Source: Actinacidiphila bryophytorum (GTDB lineage: Bacteria; Actinomycetota; Actinomycetes; Streptomycetales; Streptomycetaceae). From it: a DNA stretch of 64,000 bases. Under the pieces are notes generated by a model. The model was not told where the DNA came from, did not search any database, and worked only from the letters and a program-made list of their open reading frames with translations. The position numbers were made by a program, and so were the translations under genes. Shown one piece after another: positions 8,241-18,300 of the stretch (position 1 is the first letter of the stretch; every line of letters starts with the position of its first letter). Location: positions 124,001-188,000 of the forward strand of contig NZ_JAFFIX010000007.1 in assembly GCF_016916835.1 (NCBI RefSeq). Reading direction: 5' to 3'.

Positions 8241-9320
8241 GTGCCCGAACTGCGCGTCGTGGCCGTCAGCAACGACGGCACACGACTGGTGCTCAAGGCT
8301 GCCGACAGCACGGAATACACACTCCCGATCGACGAGCGGCTGCGCGCCGCGGTACGCAACGACCGGGCCAGGCTCGGCCAGATCGAGATCGAGGTCGAGA
8401 GCCATCTGCGGCCCCGCGACATCCAGGCGCGGATACGCGCGGGTGCCTCGGCGGAAGAAGTCGCGCAGATGGCCGGGATCCCCGTGGAGCGGGTACGCCG
8501 CTTCGAGGGCCCCGTGCTGGCCGAACGCGCCTTCATGGCCGAGCGGGCCAGGAAGACCCCCGTCAGGCGGCAGGGCGAGAGCACCGGCCCGCAACTGGGC
8601 GAGGCGGTCGCAGAACGGCTGCTGCTGCGCGGCGCCGAGAAGGAGACCGTCCTGTGGGACTCCTGGCGGCGCGACGACGGCACCTGGGAGGTGCTGCTCG
8701 TCTACCGGGTGGCCGGTGAGCCGCACTCGGCGAGCTGGACCTACGACCCGCCGCGGCGCCTCGTGCAGGCCGTCGACGACGAGGCCAGGTCGCTGATCGG
8801 CGAGACCACCCAGGCGCAGACGCAGGCGCAGGAGCCGAGCTTTCCCTTCGTGCCGCGCATCGCACGGCTGCCGCGCGACCGCCCGCTGGACCGGGCGCTC
8901 GACCGGCAACTGGACCGCGACTCCAGCCGGGAGGCGCGGGAAGCCCGCGAGGCCCGGGCGGAGGAGCGGGCCGCCGCGACCGCGGAGCCGGAGGAGCGCG
9001 ACTCGCTGACCAGCCTGCTGGAAGCGGTGCCGAGCTTCCGCGGCGACATGGTCGTGCCCGCGCCGCCGGCGGCCCCGCCGGAGCCGGTGCCGGCCGAGCC
9101 CGCCGCCGAGGCCGAGCAGGAGACGGCCGCGCCCGCGGCCAGTGCGGGGTCGGCCTACGCCGACGTGCTCATGCCGCGGGCGGTCGCGGGCCACCGCGAC
9201 CGCCTGGTCGGTACGACCGACCGCCAGGCCGAGGCGGACGGCGTCCGCCCGGGCCGGCGGGCGACCGTGCCGAGCTGGGACGAGATCGTCTTCGGCAGCC
9301 GCCGCAAGAAGCAGGAATAA
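8241..9320 (+). CDS. sepH: Septation protein SepH
   Basis: SepH promotes FtsZ polymerisation and bundling during cell division and is conserved in actinobacteria. This 359-residue protein has the N-terminal DUF3071 domain (PELRVVAVSNDGTRLVL at the start), a helix-turn-helix-like element around ASAEEVAQMAGIPVERV (near residue 70-90), a long variable charged linker rich in Ala, Glu, Arg and Pro, and the conserved basic C-terminus PSWDEIVFGSRRKKQ. I chose the GTG at 8241 because GGGAGGT precedes it and homologues begin with MPELRVV; the frame is open from 8154 but the extra 29 residues are not family-like. Confidence 0.93.
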   Translation: MPELRVVAVSNDGTRLVLKAADSTEYTLPIDERLRAAVRNDRARLGQIEIEVESHLRPRDIQARIRAGASAEEVAQMAGIPVERVRRFEGPVLAERAFMAERARKTPVRRQGESTGPQLGEAVAERLLLRGAEKETVLWDSWRRDDGTWEVLLVYRVAGEPHSASWTYDPPRRLVQAVDDEARSLIGETTQAQTQAQEPSFPFVPRIARLPRDRPLDRALDRQLDRDSSREAREAREARAEERAAATAEPEERDSLTSLLEAVPSFRGDMVVPAPPAAPPEPVPAEPAAEAEQETAAPAASAGSAYADVLMPRAVAGHRDRLVGTTDRQAEADGVRPGRRATVPSWDEIVFGSRRKKQE

Positions 9321-9822
9321 CCCCCTGCCTTGCCCCCTCCCCGGTTCCCCCGGGCGGAGGGTGCCCCTCCACTCCCGAGCGCGCCTCCCACGCCACGACG
9401 CGCCCTCCCCGTCCGCGGAGGCTGAGGGGGGCGCCCTTGCGCAGGGCGGTGAGCGTTTTTCAGGGGCGCCCCTGCGGTCGGCGGTGCTTTTCAGGGGCGC
9501 GGGGAACTGCGCGACCAGCCCCCACCGGGCGCGCAGGTCGTCACCGACCGAAAGGGGTGGTTCGGACCGTACCGGACCACCGGCGGGCGAGCGAAGCGAG
9601 TCGGGGCACCCCCAGGCGAAGCGCTGGGGGAGGCTGAGCGCACAGTTCCCCGCGCCCCTGGGGTGGTGGCCGCCCGTCGTCACGTGCGCGCCCACACGGC
9701 GGAGGCCGCAGATCAGGTGCAGCCCCGCGCCCCTGGGGGGTGGCCGCCCGTCGTCACGTGCGCGCCCACGCGGCGGAAGCCGCAGAACGGAGGCAGCCCC
9801 GCGCCCCCTGGGGGGGGCGGGG
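9321..9822. repeat. Intergenic GC-rich repeat cluster, Streptomyces type
   Basis: No gene lies between the convergent sepH and sulfurtransferase genes. The stretch instead holds several copies of a short repeat family. There is a forward copy CAGGGGCGCGGGGAACTGCG starting at 9492 and an inverted copy ending at 9661. A perfect palindrome CAGGGGCGCCCCTG lies at 9461-9474, and a 7-bp-stem hairpin CCCCCAG/CTGGGGG at 9609-9630. Two near-identical units of about 74 bp follow head to tail (9665-9738 and 9739-9813). The CAGGGGCGCGGGG core recurs at 42.9-43.1 kb. Similar repeats are common between genes in Streptomyces; they are probably transcription terminators or REP-like elements. Confidence 0.75.
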
Positions 9823-10659
9823 TCAGGTGGGGGAAGGGCCGGTGGTGATGGGGCGGGTGGGGGTGGTGATCCATTCGCTCCAGGAGCCGGGGTAGAGCGT
9901 CGCGGGGATGCCGGCTTCCGCGAGGGCGAGGATCTGGTGGGCGGCGGAGACGCCGGAGCCGCAGTAGACGCCGACCTCGGGGGCGGTCGTGGCGCCCAGG
10001 GCCGCGAAACGCGCCGCCAGCTCGCCGGCGGGCAGATACGTACCGTCGGGGGCGGTGTTGGCCGTGGTGGGGGCGCTGACGGCGCCGGGGATGTGGCCGG
10101 CGACCGGGTCGACGGGCTCGACCTCGCCGCGGTAGCGCTCGCCGGCCCGGGCGTCCAGGAGCAGACCGCGGCGGGCCAGCTCGGCGGCGCCGTCGGCGTC
10201 GACCACCGGCATGCCGCCGGGGCGCGGCGCGAAGTCGCCCTCCCCCGGCGGCGGTTCCTCCGTGCTGAGCGGCCCTCCCGCGGCCTTCCAGGCGGCCAGG
10301 CCGCCGTCCAGGACCTTGACCCGGTGGTGGCCGGCCCAGCGCAGCAGCCACCAGGCGCGGGCGGGACCCCAGCCGTTGGCGTCGTCGTAGACGACGACGT
10401 CGGTGTCGGCGCCGACCCCGGCGCGGCGCATGGCCGCGCCGAAAGCGTCGGCGTCGGGCAGCGGGTGCCGCCCGCCCGCGCCGGGCGGCGCGGCCAGTTC
10501 CGCGTCCAGGTCGACGTAACGCGCCCCGGGGATGTGGCCCTTGGCGTATTCGCCGTGTCCGGGCGGGCCGCCCATCCGGTAGCGCACGTCCAGCAGGACG
10601 GGCGGCACGGGGGCGGCCAGCTCGCCGGCCAGTTCGCGGGCGGTGATGAGGAATTCCAT
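9823..10659 (-). CDS. Sulfurtransferase (tandem rhodanese)
   Basis: A 278-residue protein with two rhodanese domains, of the thiosulfate or 3-mercaptopyruvate sulfurtransferase type. The N-terminal domain (VLLDVRYRMGG, YAKGHIPGARYVDLD) is the inactive copy. The C-terminal domain has the active-site loop VYCGSGVSA with the catalytic Cys near residue 228, preceded by LLLDARAGERYRGE. The CGSGVSA loop fits mercaptopyruvate or thiosulfate as donor. The ATG at 10659 is chosen because the family begins near MEFLIT; the frame stays open upstream only by chance. The repeat cluster lies between this gene and sepH. Confidence 0.88.
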   Translation of the reverse strand: MEFLITARELAGELAAPVPPVLLDVRYRMGGPPGHGEYAKGHIPGARYVDLDAELAAPPGAGGRHPLPDADAFGAAMRRAGVGADTDVVVYDDANGWGPARAWWLLRWAGHHRVKVLDGGLAAWKAAGGPLSTEEPPPGEGDFAPRPGGMPVVDADGAAELARRGLLLDARAGERYRGEVEPVDPVAGHIPGAVSAPTTANTAPDGTYLPAGELAARFAALGATTAPEVGVYCGSGVSAAHQILALAEAGIPATLYPGSWSEWITTPTRPITTGPSPT

Positions 10660-10794
10660 GCACCTATTGTGGAGGCGCGGCAGTTGTACCCGGCGCGGCC
10701 GACAGCGCACCGGCGCCGTCGGTGCGACGATCGGCAGTGCCAACCCCCGCGGAAGCCGGGCAGGCAGCGGGCTGCCCATGAGGAGAGCGTTCGC

Positions 10795-11568
10795 ATGACC
10801 ACCGAGGTACCGTCCCGGCGTCTTCCCGGCACACCCTGCTGGGCCAGCCTGATGGCGCACCGGGCCGACCTGGCCCGGGACTTCTACGGGACGTTGTTCG
10901 GCTGGGAGTTCACCCCCGGCCCGCCGCAGCTCGGCTCGTACTCCTTCGCGCAGGTCGGCGGCCTGCGGGTGGCGGGGATCGGCGAGGGCGCCCCCGAGCC
11001 GCACCGGCCGGTGTCGTGGACCACGATGCTGGCCGTGGACGACGTGGACCATGCCGCCGAGTCGGTGCGGGAGTGCGGCGGCACGGTCGGCATCGGGCCG
11101 CTCAACATCGGCGAGGACGGCCGGCTCGCTGTCGCCGTGGACCCGTCGGGCGCCGTCTTCGGCATCTGGCAGAGCGGTCTGTTCGCCGGCTCCGACGTCA
11201 CCGGCGTGCCGGGGAGCGTGGCCCGCAGTGAACTCGTCACCAACGACGCGACGTTGGTCGGCAAGTTCTACGAGGCCGTCTTCGGCTTCGGCTCGCAGCG
11301 CGCGGGCGGTGACGAGGAGGACCTGACGGTGCTGACGCTGGGCGGGCAGCCGGTGGCCGACGTCCGCGGTGTCGGCAGGAACCTGCCGCGGGACCGGGGC
11401 GCCCACTGGGTGACGGCCTTCGCCGTCGAGGACGTGCAGGCGGCCGCCGACCAGGCCGTACGGCTGGGCGGCCGGGTGCTGGCCCCGCCGCACGAGGACC
11501 CGCTCGGCACCGCGGCGACGGTGGCCGACCCGGAGGGCGCCGCCTTCGGCCTGCTGGCCCGGGGCTGA
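10795..11568 (+). CDS. VOC family protein (two glyoxalase-like domains)
   Basis: A 257-residue protein made of two vicinal-oxygen-chelate modules of about 120 residues each, beginning PCWASLMAHRADLARDFYGTLFGW and SELVTNDATLVGKFYEAVFGF. Each ends with a sequence such as DPSGAVFGIWQ or DPEGAAFGLL. Such proteins bind a metal or small ligand and include antibiotic-binding and hydroxylase-related members; no specific reaction can be named. An AGGAGAG site precedes the ATG. The gene ends seven bases before the stop of the convergent ROK gene, with no terminator between them. Confidence 0.85.
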   Translation: MTTEVPSRRLPGTPCWASLMAHRADLARDFYGTLFGWEFTPGPPQLGSYSFAQVGGLRVAGIGEGAPEPHRPVSWTTMLAVDDVDHAAESVRECGGTVGIGPLNIGEDGRLAVAVDPSGAVFGIWQSGLFAGSDVTGVPGSVARSELVTNDATLVGKFYEAVFGFGSQRAGGDEEDLTVLTLGGQPVADVRGVGRNLPRDRGAHWVTAFAVEDVQAAADQAVRLGGRVLAPPHEDPLGTAATVADPEGAAFGLLARG

Positions 11569-11575
11569 CCCGGCG

Positions 11576-12796
11576 TCAGGCCGCCTCGCCCGGGGGCGTC
11601 GTGGAGAGCAGGTGCGGGGCGCCGGCGAGGACCAGGCCGGCGGCGCCGCGTACCTCCGCGCCGTCGCCGAGGCCGCCGGTGACGATCTCGACGCCCCGGG
11701 CGGCCGAGGGCAGGGTGTGCCGCCGCACTCCCGCGCGCAGCGGCTCCAGCAGGTCCTCGCCGGCTCCTGCCAGGTCGCCGCCGACCACGATCAGCCGCGG
11801 GTTGAGCAGGGTGACCAGCGTGGACAGCGCGCGCCCGACGGCGTCGCCCGCGTCGCGTACGGCCCGCAGCGCCCCGGTGTTGCGCTGCCTGATCAGTGCG
11901 GGCAGGTCCCGTGCGGCGACCTGGCGGCCCCAGCTCTGGGTGAGCAGCCGGGCGATCGCGACGGGGCTGGCCACGGTCTCCAGGCAGCCGCGGTTGCCGC
12001 AGCGGCAGATGAGTCCGTCGGTGATGAGCGGCAGGTGGCCGATCTCGCCCGCCAGTCCCCGTGCGCCGAGCAGCAGCTGCCCGTTGCTGACGATGCCGGC
12101 GCCGATGCCGGCCGACAGCCGTACGTAGACCATGTCGCCGACCTGCCGGCCGGCCCCGTACATCAGCTCGGCCAGTGCGCCGGCGTTGGCGTCGTTGGTG
12201 ACGCGGACCGGGAGGGCGGTGCGCCGCTGCAGTTCTTCGGTGATGTGCAGGCCGACCCAGCCGGGCATGATGCCCTCGGCGCCGAGTTCGCCGCTGCCCT
12301 TCTCCACCGGTGAGGCGATGCCCGCGCCGATGCCGAGCACCCGGGCGCGGGCGACGCCGGTCTCCTGGAGGGCGCGGCCGACCAGGACGGCGACCAGGTC
12401 GAGGGTCTCCTCGGGCGCGCGGTCGACGTCCTTGGCGACCCAGTGCTCCCACAGCACGGTGCCGAACAGGTCGCACAGGTTGACCCGTACGTGCTGGTGG
12501 CCGATGTCCGCGCCGATGGCGTAGCCGGCGGTGGGCACCAGGGACAGCGACTGGGCGGGGCGCCCGGTGCGGCGCGGCTCCGGGTCGTCGGTGTCGGGTT
12601 CCTCCTCGGTGACCAGGCCGACCGCGATGAGGTCGGCGACGAGCGAGGAGACGGTGGCCCGGGACAGGCCGGTGACCCGTACCAGTTCGGGGCGGCTGCT
12701 GCGCGGTGTGGCGTGCAGGGCTTCGAGGACCCGCAGCCTTCCGACCTCGCGCAGGTTCACTGGTGTGTCGATCGTTACCCCCGGGGGTGTGTGCAT
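11576..12796 (-). CDS. ROK family transcriptional regulator
   Basis: A 406-residue sugar-responsive repressor or activator. An N-terminal winged helix (SSRPELVRVTGLSRATVSSLVADL, residues about 33-56) precedes the ROK sugar-kinase-like fold with IGADIGHQHVRV and the DANAGALAE motif. The zinc motif GHLPLITDGLICRCGNRGCLE (His plus three Cys) is complete, so it should bind zinc and a sugar or sugar phosphate. It is divergent from the Gfo/Idh gene at 12976, and a 10-bp inverted repeat in the gap is its likely operator. The ATG at 12796 has only a weak ribosome site; the start could be slightly further downstream. Confidence 0.88.
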   Translation of the reverse strand: MHTPPGVTIDTPVNLREVGRLRVLEALHATPRSSRPELVRVTGLSRATVSSLVADLIAVGLVTEEEPDTDDPEPRRTGRPAQSLSLVPTAGYAIGADIGHQHVRVNLCDLFGTVLWEHWVAKDVDRAPEETLDLVAVLVGRALQETGVARARVLGIGAGIASPVEKGSGELGAEGIMPGWVGLHITEELQRRTALPVRVTNDANAGALAELMYGAGRQVGDMVYVRLSAGIGAGIVSNGQLLLGARGLAGEIGHLPLITDGLICRCGNRGCLETVASPVAIARLLTQSWGRQVAARDLPALIRQRNTGALRAVRDAGDAVGRALSTLVTLLNPRLIVVGGDLAGAGEDLLEPLRAGVRRHTLPSAARGVEIVTGGLGDGAEVRGAAGLVLAGAPHLLSTTPPGEAA

Positions 12797-12881
12797 GTCG
12801 GTTTGCGGGTACTGGTCCGCGCACCGTGCCCTCTTGCGTCCGGGCCGGTCAAGAGCCTTGACTTATGACGAAGTTCAGGCA

Positions 12882-12919
12882 GAAACTCGCGAACTGTTCT
12901 ATCCAATCCCGCGAGTTTC
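12882..12919. promoter_or_regulatory. 10-bp inverted repeat, candidate ROK operator
   Basis: GAAACTCGCG (12882-12891) and CGCGAGTTTC (12910-12919) are perfect inverted arms separated by 18 bases. They sit between the divergent ROK regulator (start 12796) and the Gfo/Idh gene (start 12976). The two arms lie 28 bp apart, start to start, so they may be bound by a dimer or tetramer. A TTGACT hexamer lies upstream at 12858-12863. That the ROK protein binds here is an inference from position. Confidence 0.5.
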
Positions 12920-12975
12920 AGTCGATGCCGGATGAATAACGATTCACGGCCCAGTGCCGCCCGAGGAGGACGCAC

Positions 12976-14172
12976 GTGACGACGACAGCTCCGCAGGCCC
13001 TGCGGATCGGCATGGTGGGCCATGCCTTCATGGGAGCCGCGCACTCGCATGCGTGGCGCACCGCCGGGCGCTTCTTCGAGCTGCCGCTGCGGGTCGAGCT
13101 CACCGCGGTGTGCGGCCGCTCGGCGGAGCGCGTGCGGCAGGCCGCAGAGCAGTACGGCTGGCAGTCCGCCGAGACCGACTGGCGGGAGCTGGTCGCCCGG
13201 CCCGACATCGACGTGGTGGACATCTGCACCCCCGGTGACAGCCACGCCGAGATCGCGCTTGCCGCACTGGCCGCGGGCAAGCACGTACTGTGCGAGAAGC
13301 CGCTGGCCAACTCGGTGCGCGAGGCCGAGGAGATGGCAGCGGCGGCGCAGAAGGCCGCGGCGGACGGCGTGCGCTCCATGGTGGCCTTCAACTACCGCAG
13401 GGTGCCGGCGCTCGCGCTGGCCCGGCAGCTGGTGGAGCAGGGCAGGCTGGGCAGGATCCACCAGGTGCGGGCGCAGTATCTGCAGGACTGGCTGGTGGAC
13501 CCGGAGTTCCCGCTGGCCTGGCGGCTGCGCAAGGACCGGGCGGGCTCGGGGGCGCTCGGCGACCTGGGCGCGCACAGCATCGACGTGGCGCAGTACCTGA
13601 CCGGGCAGCGGATCTCCTCGGTGGGCGCGGTGCTGGAGACGTTCGTGACCGAGCGCCCGCTGCCCGCCAGCTCCAGCGGCCTGTCGGGCACGGCGAGCAC
13701 CGAGCGCGGCGCGGTCACGGTGGACGACGCGGCGCTCTTCACGGCGCGTTTCGACGGCGGCGCGATCGGGGTGTTCGAGGCGACGCGGTTCGCCACCGGG
13801 CACAAGAACGCGATGCGGATCGAGATCAGCGGCTCGGCGGGCTCGCTGGCCTTCGACGCCGAGTCGATGAACGAACTGGCCTTCCACGACCGCTCGGAGG
13901 ACTCCTCGACCGCCGGTTTCCGGCGCATCCTGGTGACCGAGCCGACCCACCCGTACCTGGACGCCTGGTGGCCGCCCGGCCACCTGATCGGCTACGAGCA
14001 CACCTTCACCCACCAGGTGCGGGACTTCGTCACGGCGGTCGCGGAGGGTACGGACCCGCGCCCGTCGTTCGGCGACGGCCTGCAGGTGCAGAAGGTGCTC
14101 GCGGCCGTCGAGTCCAGTGCGGCGGCGCTCGGCGTGCACATCCCGGTGCAGGGCGCGCCCGCCAAGCCCTGA
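12976..14172 (+). CDS. Gfo/Idh/MocA family oxidoreductase
   Basis: A 398-residue NAD(P)-dependent sugar or inositol dehydrogenase. The Rossmann domain begins LRIGMVGHAFMGAAHSHAWR, a variant of GxGxxG, and contains the family motif CEKPLA near residue 111. The C-terminal domain has LGDLGAHSIDVAQYLTG, whose Asp and His are typical catalytic residues. It may oxidise a hydroxyl of a sugar or glycoside to a ketone. The GTG start follows GGAGGACGCAC. It is transcribed away from the ROK regulator and followed 60 bases later by the isomerase gene, so the two probably form a pathway pair. Confidence 0.88.
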   Translation: MTTTAPQALRIGMVGHAFMGAAHSHAWRTAGRFFELPLRVELTAVCGRSAERVRQAAEQYGWQSAETDWRELVARPDIDVVDICTPGDSHAEIALAALAAGKHVLCEKPLANSVREAEEMAAAAQKAAADGVRSMVAFNYRRVPALALARQLVEQGRLGRIHQVRAQYLQDWLVDPEFPLAWRLRKDRAGSGALGDLGAHSIDVAQYLTGQRISSVGAVLETFVTERPLPASSSGLSGTASTERGAVTVDDAALFTARFDGGAIGVFEATRFATGHKNAMRIEISGSAGSLAFDAESMNELAFHDRSEDSSTAGFRRILVTEPTHPYLDAWWPPGHLIGYEHTFTHQVRDFVTAVAEGTDPRPSFGDGLQVQKVLAAVESSAAALGVHIPVQGAPAKP

Positions 14173-14232
14173 CCCACCGGCCCGCTCCCGTACCCCCCGA
14201 CACCGCCCGCCCGCTGCTCCAGGAGGACGCAC

Positions 14233-15240
14233 ATGGCACGACCCGTCACGCTGTTCACCGGCCAGTTCGCCGACCTGCCCTTCACCGAGGTGTGCCGGCT
14301 GGCCTCGCAGTGGGGCTACGACGGCCTGGAGATCGCCTGCTGGGGCGACCACTTCGACGTCGAGGCGGCGCTCGCCGACGACGGCTACCTGCCGCGGCTG
14401 CACGACACCCTGGGCAAGCACGGGCTGAAGTGCTGGACGATCTCCTGCCACCTGACCGGGCAGGCGGTCTGCGACCACCCCATCGACGAGCGGCACAAGG
14501 GCATCCTGCCGTCCAGGATCTGGGGCGACGGCGAGCCCGAGGGGGTGCGCACGCGGGCCGCGGAGGAGATCAAGAACACCGCGCGGGCGGCGGCGGCCTT
14601 CGGCGTGGACACCGTGGTGGGCTTCACCGGTTCGTCGATCTGGCACACGGTGGCGATGTTCCCGCCGGTGCCGCAGGACATGATCGACCGCGGCTACCAG
14701 GACTTCGCCGACCGCTGGAACCCGATCCTGGACGTCTTCGACGAGGTCGGGGTGCGCTTCGCGCACGAGGTGCACCCCAGCGAGATCGCGTACGACTACT
14801 GGACGACGGTGCGCACGCTTGAGGCGATCGGCCACCGGCCCGCCTTCGGGCTGAACTTCGACCCGAGCCACTTCGTGTGGCAGGACCTGGACCCGGTCGG
14901 CTTCCTCTACGACTTCAGGGACCGCATCTACCACGTCGACTGCAAGGAGTCGGTCAAGCAGCTGAACGGGCGAAACGGGCGGCTGGGCTCGCACCTGCCG
15001 TGGGGCGACCCGCGGCGCGGCTGGGACTTCGTCTCGACCGGGCACGGCGACGTGCCGTGGGAGCCGGTCTTCCGGATGCTCAACAGCATCGGCTATGCGG
15101 GGCCGATCTCGGTGGAGTGGGAGGACGCCGGCATGGACCGGCTGCTGGGCGCACCGCAGGCGCTGGCGCACGTACGGGCGCTGGCCGCGATCGAGCCGCC
15201 CGCCGCGTCCTTCGACTCGGCCTTCAGTTCCTCCTCCTGA
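14233..15240 (+). CDS. Sugar phosphate isomerase/epimerase (AP-endonuclease-2 TIM barrel)
   Basis: A 335-residue TIM-barrel enzyme. Metal ligands of the family can be seen: a Glu in [11 protein letters not shown] near residue 180, Asp and His in FDPSHFVWQ near 215, His and Asp in YHVDCKES, and a final Glu in VEWEDAG near 295. Relatives isomerise or epimerise keto-sugars, or cleave 3-keto-glycosides made by Gfo/Idh partners. An AGGAGGACGCAC site precedes the ATG. It shares an operon with the oxidoreductase upstream, which supports a shared sugar-oxidation pathway. Confidence 0.87.
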   Translation: MARPVTLFTGQFADLPFTEVCRLASQWGYDGLEIACWGDHFDVEAALADDGYLPRLHDTLGKHGLKCWTISCHLTGQAVCDHPIDERHKGILPSRIWGDGEPEGVRTRAAEEIKNTARAAAAFGVDTVVGFTGSSIWHTVAMFPPVPQDMIDRGYQDFADRWNPILDVFDEVGVRFAHEVHPSEIAYDYWTTVRTLEAIGHRPAFGLNFDPSHFVWQDLDPVGFLYDFRDRIYHVDCKESVKQLNGRNGRLGSHLPWGDPRRGWDFVSTGHGDVPWEPVFRMLNSIGYAGPISVEWEDAGMDRLLGAPQALAHVRALAAIEPPAASFDSAFSSSS

Positions 15241-15257
15241 GCCGACAGGCCACGGCG

Positions 15258-15298
15258 GACGGCCGCGCCGCCCGGGGTCACCGGGCGGCGCGGCCGTC
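15258..15298. terminator. Strong bidirectional hairpin terminator
   Basis: A perfect 18-bp stem, GACGGCCGCGCCGCCCGG (15258-15275) and its complement (15281-15298), closes a 5-base loop. It lies 17 bases after the isomerase stop and 26 bases from the stop of the convergent GH3 gene. Confidence 0.85.
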
Positions 15299-15324
15299 TG
15301 CCGTGCGCGGGGCCTGCCGGCGGT

Positions 15325-18300
15325 TCAGCCGCCGACGGCGATCGAGAACAGGTGCATGCCCACCTGGTGGTCGATCTGGCCCTTGCTGACGTCGGGAAGG
15401 GTGATCGCCTGCACGGTCTTGCCGGGCAGCAGGTCCACGGTCGCCGCGGACATGTGGACAGTCTGCGTCTGCTGACCTCCGCCGTTGTTCAGGTACGGCG
15501 TGGAGGCGGCGAAGTCGCTGCCCTGCGCGGGTGATCCGGCCCACCAGTCAGACAGGGCCAGTGCGTAGGTCTGCACGGTCCCGTCGGTGTAGAGGATCAC
15601 GCCGCTGCCCGAGGTGCTGCCGAAGGTGCTGGTGCCGACGAAGCCGAGCTTGCCGCCGGTGCCGGTGATCCGGACGGCCTGGCCGCCGGCCACCACGTTG
15701 TCGGGCTTCCCGGTGCCCGCGGTGGCGGGCCAGGGGAAGGACACCCCGTCGTGGTCGGTGCTCTGGCCGGCCTTCCAGCCCAGTGCCGCGAGCGCCTGCA
15801 GGGAGAAGCTGGCGCCCTCGGCGTCGATGCTGCCGGTCTTGGTGTCGGCGTCGTCGCTGATGCCGGAGTTGTCGAAGGCGGCGATCACCGAGGCGTAGGG
15901 CACGGTGACCGGGGCCTGCGCCGTATAGCTGCCGCCCGGGGTGGTGACGGTGGCGCCGAGCGCGAGGCCGGCGGGCGCGGCGCCGTCGGGGACGGTGACC
16001 GACCAGGTGGTGGTGACCGACTGGCCGGGGGCGACCTCGCCGAAGACGTCGGGGGTGTCCGCGGTGGCGGTCCAGCCGTCGGGGGCGGCCAGCGCGACGG
16101 CGATGTCCCGCACCGGCTGCGGGCTGCCGTTGGTGAAGGTGGTGGTCGCCTTCACGGTGCTGCCCGCGTCGGCGATGGGCACCGCCGTGAGGGTGAGGGT
16201 GTTGCGGACCACGACCGGTGCGGATCCGGTGACGCCGCCGACGGTGGCCGACAGGGTCGCGACGCCGTCGGCGACGGCGTGGACGGTGCCGTCCTTGTCG
16301 ACCGAGGCGACCGCGGGGTTGCTGCTGGCGTAGGTCACCGCGGCCTTCGACAGGTCCACGAAGGACTGGTCGTTGTTGACCGCCTCGACGACACCGTCGG
16401 CGGTGATGGAGGTGTCGCGCTGCTCCTTGGCGTGGTCGGTGTCGTCCTCGATCCAGCGGTTCCTGCCCGCGAGGCTGAAGGTGTCGCCGGCGTCCAGGAC
16501 GACGTCCTCCGGCTGGACGGTGACGGTCTGCACCTTCGGGGTGAGGGTGCCGGTGACCGTGACCTTGGCGGTGCCCGCCGGGTGCGCGGAGTCCGGGCCG
16601 ACGGAGAAGCGGTAGCCGCCGGCCGGCACGGTCTGCCGGGAGCGGGCGGCGTCCCACACGGCCAGGTCGGCGGCCTTCACGGTGAAGCTGAGGTGCTGGG
16701 ACCTGCCTGGCCCCAGCACCGCGGTCTTGGCGAAGCCCGCGAGGCGCTGCTGCGGCATGGTGATGCCGGGCACGGCGAAGGGGGTGGCCGCGTAGAGCTG
16801 GGCGACGGCGGCGCCCGCGGCCTTGCCGGTGTTGGTGACGTCGACGCCGATCCTGACGGTGCCGTCGGCGGTGATCCTGGACTTGTCGGCGCTGATGCCG
16901 CGGTAGGAGAACGTGGTGTAGCTCAGGCCGTAGCCGAAGGGGTAGTCGGGGGTGCCGGTGAAGTACTGGTAGGTGCGGCCGAGTCCGCCGGTCTCGGCGG
17001 GGGTCAGGCCGTAGTTCTGCTTGTCGGGGAGTTGCGAGTCGTCCTTGTACCAGGTGAAGTTGAGGTGCGCCGAGGGGTTCTGCGCGCCGAAGAGGACGTC
17101 GGCCAGCGCGGTTCCCTGGTCCTGGCCGTTGTAGCCGCTGAAGAGGATCGAGGAGACCTTGCCCGGGGCGTCGCCGAGTGCGACCGGGCCGTCGGACTGG
17201 ATGACCAGCGCGGTCCTGTCGTTGCCGAGGGCGGCGGTCTGGTCGATGAGCGAGCCGTAGTTGCCGGGCATGGCCAGGCTGTCGCGGTCGTTGCCCTCGT
17301 CGCCGTCGGCCTTGGTGGTGCCGACGAAGACCACGACGAGGTCGGCGGCCTTGACCGCGGCCTTGGTCGCGTCGCTGAGCGTGGCGGGGGTGGTGGCGGT
17401 CGACGACGTGCCGGCCGCGTCGTAGAGCACGGAGGCGTACGGGTCGACCGCGTGCACGGCGTTCTGCACGCCCCGCAGCGGGGAGGTGGTGTGGGTGGGC
17501 TCGCCCGAGTACAGCCCGAGCGAGGTGGTGGCGGCGAGGTCGCCGAGGACGACGACCTTCTTGGCCTTGGCCACGTCGACGGGCAGCAGCGGTGCCTTGG
17601 CGCCGGCCGGCTTCCCGTTCTGCAGCAGCACCAGCGAGTTGTCGGCGACCTTGGTGGCCAGCGCCTGGTGGGCGGGGCTCTCGACCTGGTCGGCGGTCAG
17701 CGCGGTGTAGGCCACGGAGCCGGGCGGGTCGAACTCGCCGGTGGCCATCCGGACGGTGAAGACCTTGACCAGCGCGGTGTCGATGACACCCTCGCTCAGG
17801 GCGCCGGCGGCGATGGCCTGGTCGATGTTGGCGGTGGTGGCCTCGTCGCCGGTGCAGTTGAGGTCGGTGCCGGCCCGCAGCGCGTACGCCTGGCCGCCCG
17901 CCTGGCCGGACAGGGTCGTGCCGGTGGCGGTCTGCGTCCAGGTCGGGTTGTCCTTGTGGTCGGTGGTCCAGCCGGGCGGCGCCCAGTCGTGGCCGCCGGG
18001 AAAGAGCCGCCAGTTGGTGCCGACGGCGCCGCAGTCGGAGGTGATGTAGCCGTCGAAGCCGTAGGTGCGCCGGGCGAGTTCGTCGGTGGTGTAGGTGTCG
18101 GACACCGACGGCGTGCCGTTGATCGCGTTGTACGACGTCATCAGGCCCGCGACGTGCGCCTGCTCGATGAGGTCGCGGAACTGGGCGGTGTAGTAGTCGC
18201 GCAGGTCGGTGTCGGTGACGTCGGAGCTGATGCCGGTGCGGTTGTCCTCGACGTTGTTCAGCGCGTAGTGCTTGGCGGTCGCGGCGACCTTCAGGTAGCC

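Noticed and set aside
9461..9813. CRISPR array
   Set aside because: Repeats occur in both orientations, with unequal spacing and no spacer-like unique stretches, and no cas gene is nearby.
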